From NCBI GenBank assembly GCA_002790835.1, contig PFVX01000064.1, positions 1 through 51,454 of the forward strand: a stretch of 51,454 nt of DNA, given 5' to 3'. The notes beneath the pieces are model-generated. The model ran no database searches, was not told where the DNA came from, and was given only the letters and a program-made list of their open reading frames with translations. The position numbers and the translations under genes are program-made. Shown piece after piece: positions 44,732 through 51,454 of the stretch. Within the stretch, counting starts at the first letter, position 1. Every line of letters starts with the position of its first letter. Origin of the DNA: a bacterium CG_4_9_14_3_um_filter_65_15. GTDB lineage: Bacteria; Krumholzibacteriota; Krumholzibacteriia; LZORAL124-64-63.

Positions 44732-47700
44732 ATGAAATCCTGGTTGGCCCTGATCTTCTGCCTGGTCCTGACCCAGGCTGCCGGCGCCCAGGCCGCCGGT
44801 ACACCGCACTGGCTGCGTTATCCCGCCATCTCCCCCGACGGCACGACCGTCGTGTTCTCGTACAAGGGCGACCTGTGGTCCGTGCCCACCGCAGGCGGGG
44901 CCGCGACCCTGCTGACAGCCGGCGACGCCTACGAGTTCGCGCCGGTGTGGAGCCACGACGGCGCGCACATCGCCTTCGCGTCGGATCGCCACGGCGACTT
45001 CGACGTCTTCGTCATGCCGGCGGCGGGGGGCGAGGCGGTGCGCCTGACCTTCCACTCGTCCGACGAGGTGCCCGGGTCGTTCACCGCCGACGACTCGGCG
45101 GTCCTGTTCTCGGCCCTGCGCCAGGATCCGGTCGGCAACGCCCAGTTCCCCACGCGGGGCATGACCGAGCTGTACCAGGTGCCGGTCGCGGGGGGCGCGG
45201 TGACCCGCGTGCTGCCGGTGCCGGCGCTCGACGTGAACGTCTCGGCCGACGGGGGCCGGCTGCTCTACCACGACTACAAGGGCTACGAGAGCCCGTGGCG
45301 CAAGCACCACACCTCGTCCGTGACCCGCGACATCTGGATCTACGACACGAAGTCCGGCCAGTACAGCCAGGTGACGACCAGCCCGGCCGAGGACCGCAAT
45401 CCCATCTTTACCGGCGACGGCGACACCATCGTCTGGCTGAGCGAGCGAGGCGGCACGTTCAACGTGTGGCAGGGCTCGCTGGGCGATCCGGCCGCGGCCA
45501 CCGCCCTGACCGACTTCGCCACCCACCCCGTGCGCTTCTTGAGCCGCGCCAACGACGGCACCCTGTGCTTCGCCTGGGACGGCGATCTGTACACCCTGGC
45601 GCCCGGCGGCACACCCGCGAAGATCGCCGTGACCCTCGCCATGGACGGCCTGGACGCGCTGGACGAGGTCACGCCCGTGGACAAGGGCTTCACCGAGGTC
45701 GTCCTGTCGCCCAACGACAAGGAGCTGGCCTACGTCTTCCGCGGCGAGATCTTCGTCAGCAGCGTCGAGGGCGGCGTCACCCGGCGCATCACCGACACTC
45801 CGTGGCAGGAGCGCGGCCTGACCTGGGCCCCGGACGGCCGCACGCTGGCCTACGCCGCCGAGAAGGACGGCAGCTGGAACCTCTACACCGTCTCGATCCG
45901 GCGCGAATCCGAGCCCTACTTCTACGCCTCGACCCTGCTGGACACCGACACGGTGGTGGCCACCGACGCCGAGGAGTTCCAGCCCCGCTTCTCGCCCGAC
46001 GGCAAGGAGATCGCCTACCTGGAGAACCGGACGGCCATCCGGGTGGTGAACCTGAAGTCGAAGAAGACGCGCCTCGTGCTCGGTCCCGAGTACAACTACT
46101 CCTATGCCGACGGGGACCAGTGGTTCGCCTGGTCGCCCGACAGCAAGTGGCTGCTGGCGCAGTTCGGCCCGCTCGAGCGCGTGATGACCTTGGAGGTCGG
46201 CCTGGTTTCGGCCGACGGCAAGGGCGAGATCACCAACCTTACCCTCAGCGGCTACGACGACTTGATGCCCAAGTGGGTCCTGGACGGGAAGGCCATGATC
46301 TGGGGCACGAACCGCGACGGTGCGCTGCGCCAGGGCGGCGGCAACTTCACATGGGACGTGCACGCCCTGTTCTTCGACCAGGGGGCCTACGACCGCTTCC
46401 GTCTGTCCAAGGAGGACTTCGCCCTGGTCAAGGAGCAGGAGGAGAAGGCGGAGGAGGACAAGGACAAGGACGACAAGGACAAGGACGACAAGGACAAGAA
46501 GAAGGACAAGAAGGACGAGAAGGAAAAGGTCGAACCGATCACCATCGATCGCGAAAACCTGACCGAGCGTCGCCTGAAGCTGACCACCCACACCTCGCCG
46601 GCCAGCGACTGGCTGCTGTCCCCGGACGGCGAGAAGCTGTTCTATCTGACCCGCTTCGAGCAGGGCAACGACGTGTGGGTCACCGAGTCCCGGACGCACG
46701 ACACCAAGCTGCTGGCCAAGCTTGGAACCCGCGCCGGCGGTTTCGAGATGTCATCCGACGGAAAGTACCTGGTGGTGCTGACGCAGGACGGTCTGCGCAA
46801 GGTCGATACCGAATCCGGCGAGGCCAAGCCCCTGCAGACGCGGGGCGAAATGGTGCTCAAGCCCGCGGCCGAGCGCGCCTACATCTTCGACCACGCGTGG
46901 CGCCTGATCACGCGGAAGTTCTACGTGCCGGACCTCCACGGCGTCGACTGGGACGCCTACGGCGCGGCCTACCGACGCTTCCTGCCCGACGTGAACAACA
47001 ACAACAACAACTACGACTTCGCCGAGCTGCTCAGCGAACTGTTGGGCGAGCTCAACGCCTCGCACACCGGCTGCCGCTACAATGCGCAGGACCCCCTGGC
47101 GGATCGGACGGCGTCGCTGGGCCTGTTCTACGCCAATGATACGTCCAAGGGGTTGCAGGTGGACGAGGTCATCGCCGGCGGTCCCTTGGATCGGGCCGGG
47201 GTGAAGCTGAAGGCCGGCTGTGTCATCGAGAAGATCGACGGCGTGGACGTCGCCGGCGCGGGGGACTACGCCGCGCTGCTGAACCGCAAGGTCGGCGACC
47301 GGGTCCTGCTCTCGGTCTTCGATCCGGACTCGGACGACCGCTGGCAGGAGGAGGTCAAGCCCATCGACGGTCACGTCGAGGGCGAACTGCTGTACCGGCG
47401 CTGGGTCCGCAACCGCCGCGACGAGGTCACGCGCCTGTCCGACGGCCGGCTCGGCTACGTGCACGTACGTGCCATGAACGACGCGAGCATGCGCTCGGTG
47501 ATCGAGGAGGCGCTCGGCCGGTTTATCGGCTGCGAGGCGCTGATCGTCGATACGCGCTTCAACGGCGGCGGCAACATCCACGAGCAGCTGTCCGACTTCC
47601 TGAACGGCAAGGCGTACTTCGACATCGTCCCGCATGGGCAGTACGTGGGCGCCGAGTCCTGGGACAAGTGGAACAAGCCGTCGATCGTGCTGATGGGCGA

Positions 47701-47992
47701 GAGCAACTACTCGGACGCCCACCTCTTCCCGCTGGCCTACAAGGCCAAGGGCGTCGGCCGGACCCTCGGCATGCCCGTGCCGGGCACCGGCACCTTCGTC
47801 TGGTGGGAGAGACAGATCGATCCGACCCTCGTCTTCGGCATGCCGATGGGCGGCTGGCGCGGCCAGGACGGGAAGTTCGCCGAGAACACCCAGCTCGAGC
47901 CGGACATCAAGGTGATGAACGAGCCGGGCGTGTTGACCGCTGGCCGGGACCAGCAGATCGAGGCGGCCGTCCAGGCGCTGCTGAAGGAGTAG
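44732..47992 (+). CDS. Tricorn-like S41 protease with PDZ domain
   Basis: 1086 residues from the ATG at 44732, with GAGGAG upstream. A signal peptide (MKSWLALIFCLVLTQAAGAQA) precedes two propellers of PD40-like repeats (ISPDGTTVVFSYKGDLW, FSPDGKEIAYLENR). A highly charged Lys/Asp/Glu run at residues ~568-604 is followed by a core domain, a PDZ domain (~800-885) and the S41 fold. Catalytic candidates are His778 (ASHTGCR), Ser994-Asp995 (NYSDAHLFP, the tricorn Ser-Asp) and Glu1056 (TQLEPD). By family it degrades peptides, here in the periplasm since it carries a signal peptide. An Asn6 tract (DVNNNNNNYDF) lies near residue 753. Gene stands alone with a hairpin after it. Confidence 0.93.
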   Translation: MKSWLALIFCLVLTQAAGAQAAGTPHWLRYPAISPDGTTVVFSYKGDLWSVPTAGGAATLLTAGDAYEFAPVWSHDGAHIAFASDRHGDFDVFVMPAAGGEAVRLTFHSSDEVPGSFTADDSAVLFSALRQDPVGNAQFPTRGMTELYQVPVAGGAVTRVLPVPALDVNVSADGGRLLYHDYKGYESPWRKHHTSSVTRDIWIYDTKSGQYSQVTTSPAEDRNPIFTGDGDTIVWLSERGGTFNVWQGSLGDPAAATALTDFATHPVRFLSRANDGTLCFAWDGDLYTLAPGGTPAKIAVTLAMDGLDALDEVTPVDKGFTEVVLSPNDKELAYVFRGEIFVSSVEGGVTRRITDTPWQERGLTWAPDGRTLAYAAEKDGSWNLYTVSIRRESEPYFYASTLLDTDTVVATDAEEFQPRFSPDGKEIAYLENRTAIRVVNLKSKKTRLVLGPEYNYSYADGDQWFAWSPDSKWLLAQFGPLERVMTLEVGLVSADGKGEITNLTLSGYDDLMPKWVLDGKAMIWGTNRDGALRQGGGNFTWDVHALFFDQGAYDRFRLSKEDFALVKEQEEKAEEDKDKDDKDKDDKDKKKDKKDEKEKVEPITIDRENLTERRLKLTTHTSPASDWLLSPDGEKLFYLTRFEQGNDVWVTESRTHDTKLLAKLGTRAGGFEMSSDGKYLVVLTQDGLRKVDTESGEAKPLQTRGEMVLKPAAERAYIFDHAWRLITRKFYVPDLHGVDWDAYGAAYRRFLPDVNNNNNNYDFAELLSELLGELNASHTGCRYNAQDPLADRTASLGLFYANDTSKGLQVDEVIAGGPLDRAGVKLKAGCVIEKIDGVDVAGAGDYAALLNRKVGDRVLLSVFDPDSDDRWQEEVKPIDGHVEGELLYRRWVRNRRDEVTRLSDGRLGYVHVRAMNDASMRSVIEEALGRFIGCEALIVDTRFNGGGNIHEQLSDFLNGKAYFDIVPHGQYVGAESWDKWNKPSIVLMGESNYSDAHLFPLAYKAKGVGRTLGMPVPGTGTFVWWERQIDPTLVFGMPMGGWRGQDGKFAENTQLEPDIKVMNEPGVLTAGRDQQIEAAVQALLKE

Positions 47993-48062
47993 GATGCTTT
48001 TCCTGGAGCCCGGACGATTCGGGCGCCCCCGGGGGTATCCAGGAGACGAGCCGGCGGAGGGG

Positions 48063-48087
48063 CTGGCCGGATGCGGGGTCCGGCCAG
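48063..48087 (+). terminator. Hairpin after the tricorn gene
   Basis: CTGGCCGGA (48063-48071) pairs perfectly with TCCGGCCAG (48079-48087), a 9-bp stem with a 7-base loop, 71 bases after the tricorn stop. Beyond it, 48088-48400 holds short dyads such as CGCTGTC-G-GACAGCG at 48368-48382 followed by TTTT, but no coding sequence I can recognise; the base composition turns noticeably more AT-rich from about 48150. Confidence 0.5.
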
Positions 48088-48401
48088 TTCCGTCCGATCG
48101 GGGGAGATCCGTTGCCGCGTCCCAGCCGGGGAGCCAAGTTTTTCCGATGTGAAATACCTCTGACCTTTTTGGATGTTGTGGACTCGCCGTATTGCGGCGA
48201 TTATTGGCGTGCCTTGGGGATTTGGCCGAGGATGCTGAGTATGGGGAAGACGGGGTGAGAGCGGCGATTTGCCGCCTAAACGGCCCTGAAGCCTCTGAGG
48301 GTCTCGAATGGTGTACTTGCTGAGAGTGGCCCTGGTTACCCCATCTTGACCACCTTTAATGTATATTCGCTGTCGGACAGCGTTTTACGCGGTCGCAGTA
48401 G

Positions 48402-48530
48402 GGCCGACTTTATGCGCCCCATCGCAAGGAACTCCGTCGCAAGGGCGTGACCCGGTTCCTTTTGTGGCAGGAATACAAATCCAGCAACCCTGCAGGGCTC
48501 GGGTATACTCAGTTCTGTGACCGTTATCTT
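48402..48530 (+). pseudogene. Fragment of an IS21-family transposase (IstA)
   Basis: The frame beginning after an in-frame TAG at 48399-48401 reads Y-x2-HRKELRRKGVTRFLLWQEYK followed by SNPAGLGYTQFCDRY, a close match by eye to the conserved segment after the helix-turn-helix of IstA transposases (HKELRRKGVTLQLLWEEY..P.GY.YSQFC..Y). Neither the N-terminal helix-turn-helix nor the DDE catalytic core is present, and no istB follows. It is a 40-residue relic directly followed by IS-end repeats. Confidence 0.75.
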
Positions 48531-48549
48531 CAGGGATGGCCTTTTTGCC

Positions 48550-48629
48550 CCGGAATCGGTGGCCGGATTTTACCGGATTGGGTGGCCGGAATCAGCCGAA
48601 ACCAGTGGCCGTTTTGATCGGAATGCGCA
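48550..48629 (+). mobile_element. Right end of an IS21-like element: three 23-bp tandem repeats and terminus
   Basis: Three diverged 23-bp units start at 48550, 48573 and 48596, each with CCGGA/CCGAA followed by a GGTGGCCGG-like core (cores at 48558, 48581 and 48604), ending in CGGAATGCGCA at 48619-48629. Multiple terminal repeats bound by IstA and a CA-3' terminus are features of IS21-family ends. The junction with the DJ-1 gene fragment is at about 48630. Left end not identified. Confidence 0.65.
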
Positions 48630-48630
48630 G

Positions 48631-49041
48631 CTCTACGAGGTCGACCCCGCCGAGTACGCCGCGCTGGCCGTCCCCGGCGGCTTCCAGGAGTACGGCTTCT
48701 ACGACGACGACTTCTCCGACCAGGTCGCCTCGCTGATCCGCGCCTTCGTCGAGGCCCGCAAGCCCGTCGCGGAGATCTGCGTCGGCGCTCTGCCGCCGGG
48801 CAACGCCGGGGTGCTGAAGGGCCGTCGCGCCACCACCTACCACGTGGGCGACGGCCGGCGCCGCCGGCAGCTCGCCGACTTTGGCGCCGAGGTCGTCGAC
48901 GAGCGCGTGGTCGCCGACCGCGGCATCATCACCTCGACCGCGCCCGAGACAGCCGTGGACGTGGCCCTGGCCCTGCTCGCCTTGCTGATGGGGGAGGAGA
49001 ACGCCCTCAACGTCCGCCGCGCGATGGGCTTCCCCGCCTGA
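48631..49041 (+). pseudogene. DJ-1/PfpI family protein, 5' end removed by the IS21-like element
   Basis: From 48631 the frame encodes 136 residues of a DJ-1/PfpI protein: YEVDPAEYAALAVPGGF, the nucleophile elbow with Cys in VAEICVGALPPGNAGVL, then GRRATTYHV and DRGIITSTAPETAVDVALALL. The first ~50 residues, with the conserved acidic residue of the active site, are absent. Upstream sequence is IS end; the open frame continues through it to 48517, but that part is not DJ-1. The original start was not found elsewhere in the window, so the insertion was followed by a deletion. Probably non-functional, though a fused reading frame is still open. Confidence 0.8.
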
Positions 49042-49143
49042 CGTTTGACCCGCCGCCACGCTGTGATATGATGCTTCCTCAGGATCGAGGCCCAGGGACG
49101 CCGGCCGGGCGCCGCGGCGCTGATTTCCGTCACGAGGGGGACC

Positions 49144-50850
49144 ATGCAGTTCAAGAAGGATTACCTGTTCACCTTCGAGAAGATGAAGGACGACGAGCGC
49201 CACTACGAGCTCAAGTCGCTGCTGACCGGAGCGTCCGTGGGCCTCGCTCCGGCCTTGGAAAGAAGCTTGGCCGAAGTGCGCAAGGGCATCCGGCGGGGGC
49301 AGGCCGAGGCCGCCCAGGTCGTGGCCGACAGTAACCGCCGCGCCGCGCTGTCGATCGTCAAGGAGCTGGGCTACCTGGAGCAGCAGCTCGGCGGCCAGAT
49401 GCAGCAGCTGACAACCTCGGTCCACGGGGCGGCGGCCCAGATCAGCGGCTCCATCGAGCAGGCGGCCCGCTACCTGGGCGCCGAACTCAGCCACATCTCC
49501 TTCCAGCTCTCGCTGCAGACGCAGATCGGGCAGGAGACCCTGCGCATCCTGAAGGAATCCCTGGACAACGAATCGCGGCAGTACTTCGAGCAGGGCATCG
49601 CCGCCTTCGAGCAGGACGAGATCGAAATCGCCCGCGAGCGCTTCCAGCGCGCGCTCGAGGCCAACAGTACCAACGCCGTCGCCTACCAGTACCTGGGCTT
49701 CATCGCCGTCGAGGACGAGGATCCCGACGCCGCGCTGCGCAACTTCGACCTCTCGCGCAAGTTCGCCCCCGACGACCGCAACCGGGCGCTGGCCTGGTAC
49801 CACCTGGCCAACTGCCGCCGCGCCCTGGGCGCCCTGGACGAGGCCCGGGCCTGCATGGATGCCGCCGTCGAACTCCGCGACGGCGAAGCCTGGCTGTGGT
49901 ACGAACGCGCCAAGATCTGCGCCCTGCAGGGCAAGGCCGACGACTGCGACGCGTCGTTGGAGAAGGCCTTCTGGCGGGATTGGCTCTTCTATGCCAAGTC
50001 GGCCCTCGAACCCGGCTTCGACATGGTGAGCGGGGCGGCCGAGGCCGCGCGGGCCCGCAGCAAGCAGAAGGCCCTGGACCGGCTCGACAAGGACCTCGGC
50101 GAGATGGAGGCCCTGACGCAACGGCTGGCGGAACTGCCCACCGGGGAACCGGCGCACGTCGATGCCGCGGCCGCCCTGCGCACCCTGCGCGATGCGCGCG
50201 ACACCGACAACCTCTACGAGTTCCTGGATGCGATCCGGGGCGTACCGCAGCTGACCCGCCTGGTCCTGGAGGCGGCGCAGCGCGCGCTCGCCGAGCGAGT
50301 GAAGGGGGCCGAAGGCGATCTGGCCACGCTGGCCGGACTGCGGGATCTGGCCCGGCGGCAGTCCGAGAAGGCCCTGGACGAGGCCAGGAAGGAGCACGAC
50401 GAGATGCTGGCCGCGGACGACAAGCGCATCAAGGGCTCCGGCGCCGACGTTCTCGACTGGGTCTACGGCATCCTCTTCGGCGCGCTGGGCATCGCCTTCA
50501 TCTTCCTCATGTTCCTGCTCTGGACCTCCAGCGAGGATGGCGCGGGCGACAAGATCCTCGGCACCATCTTCGCCCTGATCGGGGCCGTGATCGCCGGTGC
50601 GGTCATCCTCTTCGGCGGAGGTTTCTTCTCGATGGCCGCCGGCGGCGTACTCGCGTTCTTCCGCAGGCATCGCGGCTGGCGCGGCAAGCAGGACGAACTA
50701 CTCGCTGAGAAGCAGCGGGAGTTGAACGATCGCCAGAAGGTGAAGGACGACGATTTCGCGCGACGGATCCGCAAGGCGGAACCCGGGGTCGCCGCCCTTC
50801 AGAAGGATCTGGCCGCCGTCGAGAAGGAGCTGGAGGCCCTGCCGAAATGA
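49144..50850 (+). CDS. Unrecognised coiled-coil/TPR protein with two C-terminal membrane segments
   Basis: 568 residues from the ATG at 49144, with GAGGGGG upstream. There is no signal peptide. Residues ~1-140 are helical and Gln/Ala-rich (SLAEVRKGIRRGQAEAAQVVADS..., QQLGGQMQQLTTSVHGAAAQISGSIEQAARYL), reminiscent of chemoreceptor-like or coiled-coil bundles. Residues ~160-280 hold three or four TPR-like repeats (FEQGIAAFEQDEIEIARERFQRALEANSTNAVAYQYLG). A further coiled coil follows, then two hydrophobic segments at ~436-460 and ~470-505, and a charged C-terminal coiled coil. I do not recognise the family. It lies between two mobile-element relics. Confidence 0.85.
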   Translation: MQFKKDYLFTFEKMKDDERHYELKSLLTGASVGLAPALERSLAEVRKGIRRGQAEAAQVVADSNRRAALSIVKELGYLEQQLGGQMQQLTTSVHGAAAQISGSIEQAARYLGAELSHISFQLSLQTQIGQETLRILKESLDNESRQYFEQGIAAFEQDEIEIARERFQRALEANSTNAVAYQYLGFIAVEDEDPDAALRNFDLSRKFAPDDRNRALAWYHLANCRRALGALDEARACMDAAVELRDGEAWLWYERAKICALQGKADDCDASLEKAFWRDWLFYAKSALEPGFDMVSGAAEAARARSKQKALDRLDKDLGEMEALTQRLAELPTGEPAHVDAAAALRTLRDARDTDNLYEFLDAIRGVPQLTRLVLEAAQRALAERVKGAEGDLATLAGLRDLARRQSEKALDEARKEHDEMLAADDKRIKGSGADVLDWVYGILFGALGIAFIFLMFLLWTSSEDGAGDKILGTIFALIGAVIAGAVILFGGGFFSMAAGGVLAFFRRHRGWRGKQDELLAEKQRELNDRQKVKDDDFARRIRKAEPGVAALQKDLAAVEKELEALPK

Positions 50851-50950
50851 ACGACGACAAGGTGTCCCTGCCAAAAAGTCCATCCGAAAGCATCTTGACC
50901 GGCCAAAGCTGGTCACGGTTCTGCTGAATCCCGCCAACTTAACATAAATC

Positions 50951-50975
50951 TCCCCCCTGGGGGGAACCCCCTTTT
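50951..50975 (+). terminator. Terminator-like hairpin with T-tract
   Basis: A GGGGGG-AA-CCCCC stem followed by TTTT (to 50975), also able to pair with a preceding CCCCCC run, lies 100 bases after the stop of the preceding gene. Confidence 0.5.
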
Positions 50976-51022
50976 CCTCCCTTCCGGTACTTTACCTCGT
51001 GATAGGTATGGTTGGACTGAAT

Positions 51023-51054
51023 TGGGCAGACCAGTCCAAAGTCAGATCTGCCCA
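51023..51054. repeat. 8-bp inverted repeat beside the transposase relic
   Basis: TGGGCAGA (51023-51030) and TCTGCCCA (51047-51054) form a perfect dyad around 16 bases. It lies 17 bases beyond the stop of the integrase-like relic and may be part of the element's end. No second copy is seen within the window. Confidence 0.4.
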
Positions 51055-51071
51055 TTTTGACATTCAGCTGC

Positions 51072-51395
51072 TCATGCCGCTTCTCGGTAATATCGGTGAT
51101 GAAGGCCGCCCAGGATCGGGCGACAGTCAACCGGCCCCATTTCGGGAGTTTCGACCTCCCGGCCCGATGGGGTTTCCTTCCCCAGTCCAAGGTGAGTCCG
51201 ATCATCGTGGTATTATTCCAGGAACTTCTTGATGATCCTGAAGGCGTGCCGCTCGTTGAAGATGATCACATGGTTCAGGCATTCGCGCTTCAAGGTCCCT
51301 ACCGTGCGCTCACAATATCCGTTCTGCCAGGGAGACCTGGGGGAGGTGGGCTTGTCTTCCATTTCTAGACCCAAATCAAGCGAAAGGAACACCAT
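51072..51395 (-). pseudogene. Integrase-core (DDE) transposase relic with an in-frame stop
   Basis: The minus-strand frame encodes SPRSPWQNGYCER (with the DDE Glu), TLKRECLNHVIIFNERH, an in-frame TAA at 51215-51213, then YHDDRTHLGLGKETPSG and PILGGLHHRYYREAA before a TGA at 51074-51072. This is the conserved C-terminal third of the rve integrase-core transposases found in IS3/IS481-like elements. The two catalytic Asp residues and the N-terminal domains are missing, and the sequence upstream of 51395 no longer resembles transposase. It is both 5' truncated and interrupted, so non-functional. Confidence 0.85.
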
Positions 51396-51454
51396 TTTTG
51401 TAGTTGAAAAAACCCGAAAAGCCTGGCATGAAAGGAGTTGCTAAAAAAACACAG

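Noticed and set aside
44587-47139. 850-codon frame overlapping the tricorn gene
   Set aside because: Arg-rich shadow of the tricorn reading frame, with no domain features.
48517-48630. N-terminal 38 codons of the open frame reaching into the DJ-1 fragment
   Set aside because: These are IS end sequence read by chance in frame and not part of the DJ-1 family.
50939-51205. 88-codon minus-strand frame
   Set aside because: It is a shifted frame of the transposase relic; the true frame reads YHDDRTHLGL and GGLHHRYYREAA.

Overview
The window looks like chromosomal DNA of a GC-rich Gram-negative bacterium. Three large secreted proteins end in a FlgD-like/type IX-secretion-style sorting tail with an NPFNP core (159-3647, 15540-16520, 20023-21627), and there are lipoproteins and a predicted outer-membrane barrel. 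Such tails are typical of the Fibrobacteres-Chlorobi-Bacteroidetes superphylum and related candidate phyla (for example Krumholzibacteria- or Eisenbacteria-like lineages). The GC content and the TTGACA/TATAAT and GG-N10-GC promoter elements argue against Bacteroidota proper. The phylum is an inference.

Layout. 1-6.9 kb: tail of an unidentified gene, a very large Asp-box/BNR secreted protein with a structured leader, an ArfB-type ribosome-rescue factor, a small cupin and a secreted S9 peptidase. 7.0-24.2 kb: a beta-glucan (probably laminarin-type beta-1,3-glucan) utilisation cluster. It holds a glycan-binding lipoprotein, a ROK regulator, a GH16 lipoprotein, a GH1 beta-glucosidase, a clan GH-A hydrolase fused to a probable outer-membrane beta-barrel, two paralogous secreted proteins of unknown function, a GH94/GH149/GH161-like beta-glucan phosphorylase, a CBM-GH16-sorting-tail protein and a GPH-type sugar symporter. 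24.4-28.9 kb: argB-argD-argC-argJ for the cyclic acetylated arginine pathway. 29.1-36.6 kb: prkA-yeaH-spoVR plus a second PrkA-like ATPase, behind a well-matched sigma-54 promoter. 36.6-38.4 kb: galE-crcB-DUF190 on the minus strand. 38.4-44.6 kb: an inverted-repeat element, a malic enzyme-PTA fusion, a chalcone-isomerase-like periplasmic protein and a hybrid sensor kinase with a solute-binding sensor domain. 44.7-48.0 kb: a tricorn-like protease. 48.0-51.4 kb: a degraded zone with an IS21-family relic truncating a DJ-1/PfpI gene, an unrecognised coiled-coil/TPR/membrane protein, and a nonsense-mutated integrase-core transposase relic.

How the genes work together. Secreted and lipid-anchored GH16 enzymes would cut beta-glucan at the surface, and the symporter would import oligosaccharides. 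The GH94-like phosphorylase (no signal peptide) and GH1 enzyme would finish degradation in the cytoplasm. A near-identical operator, TTCGG-N3-CCGAA followed by CATAGT, lies inside the promoters of the two paralogous unknown proteins. At 15.33 kb it also overlaps the divergent promoter of the GH1 operon. A weaker relative sits at the promoter of the lipoprotein-ROK-GH16 operon, so the ROK protein is the natural candidate regulator. This co-regulated system, with its enzyme-barrel fusion and paralogue pair, is the strongest candidate here for an undescribed biological system.
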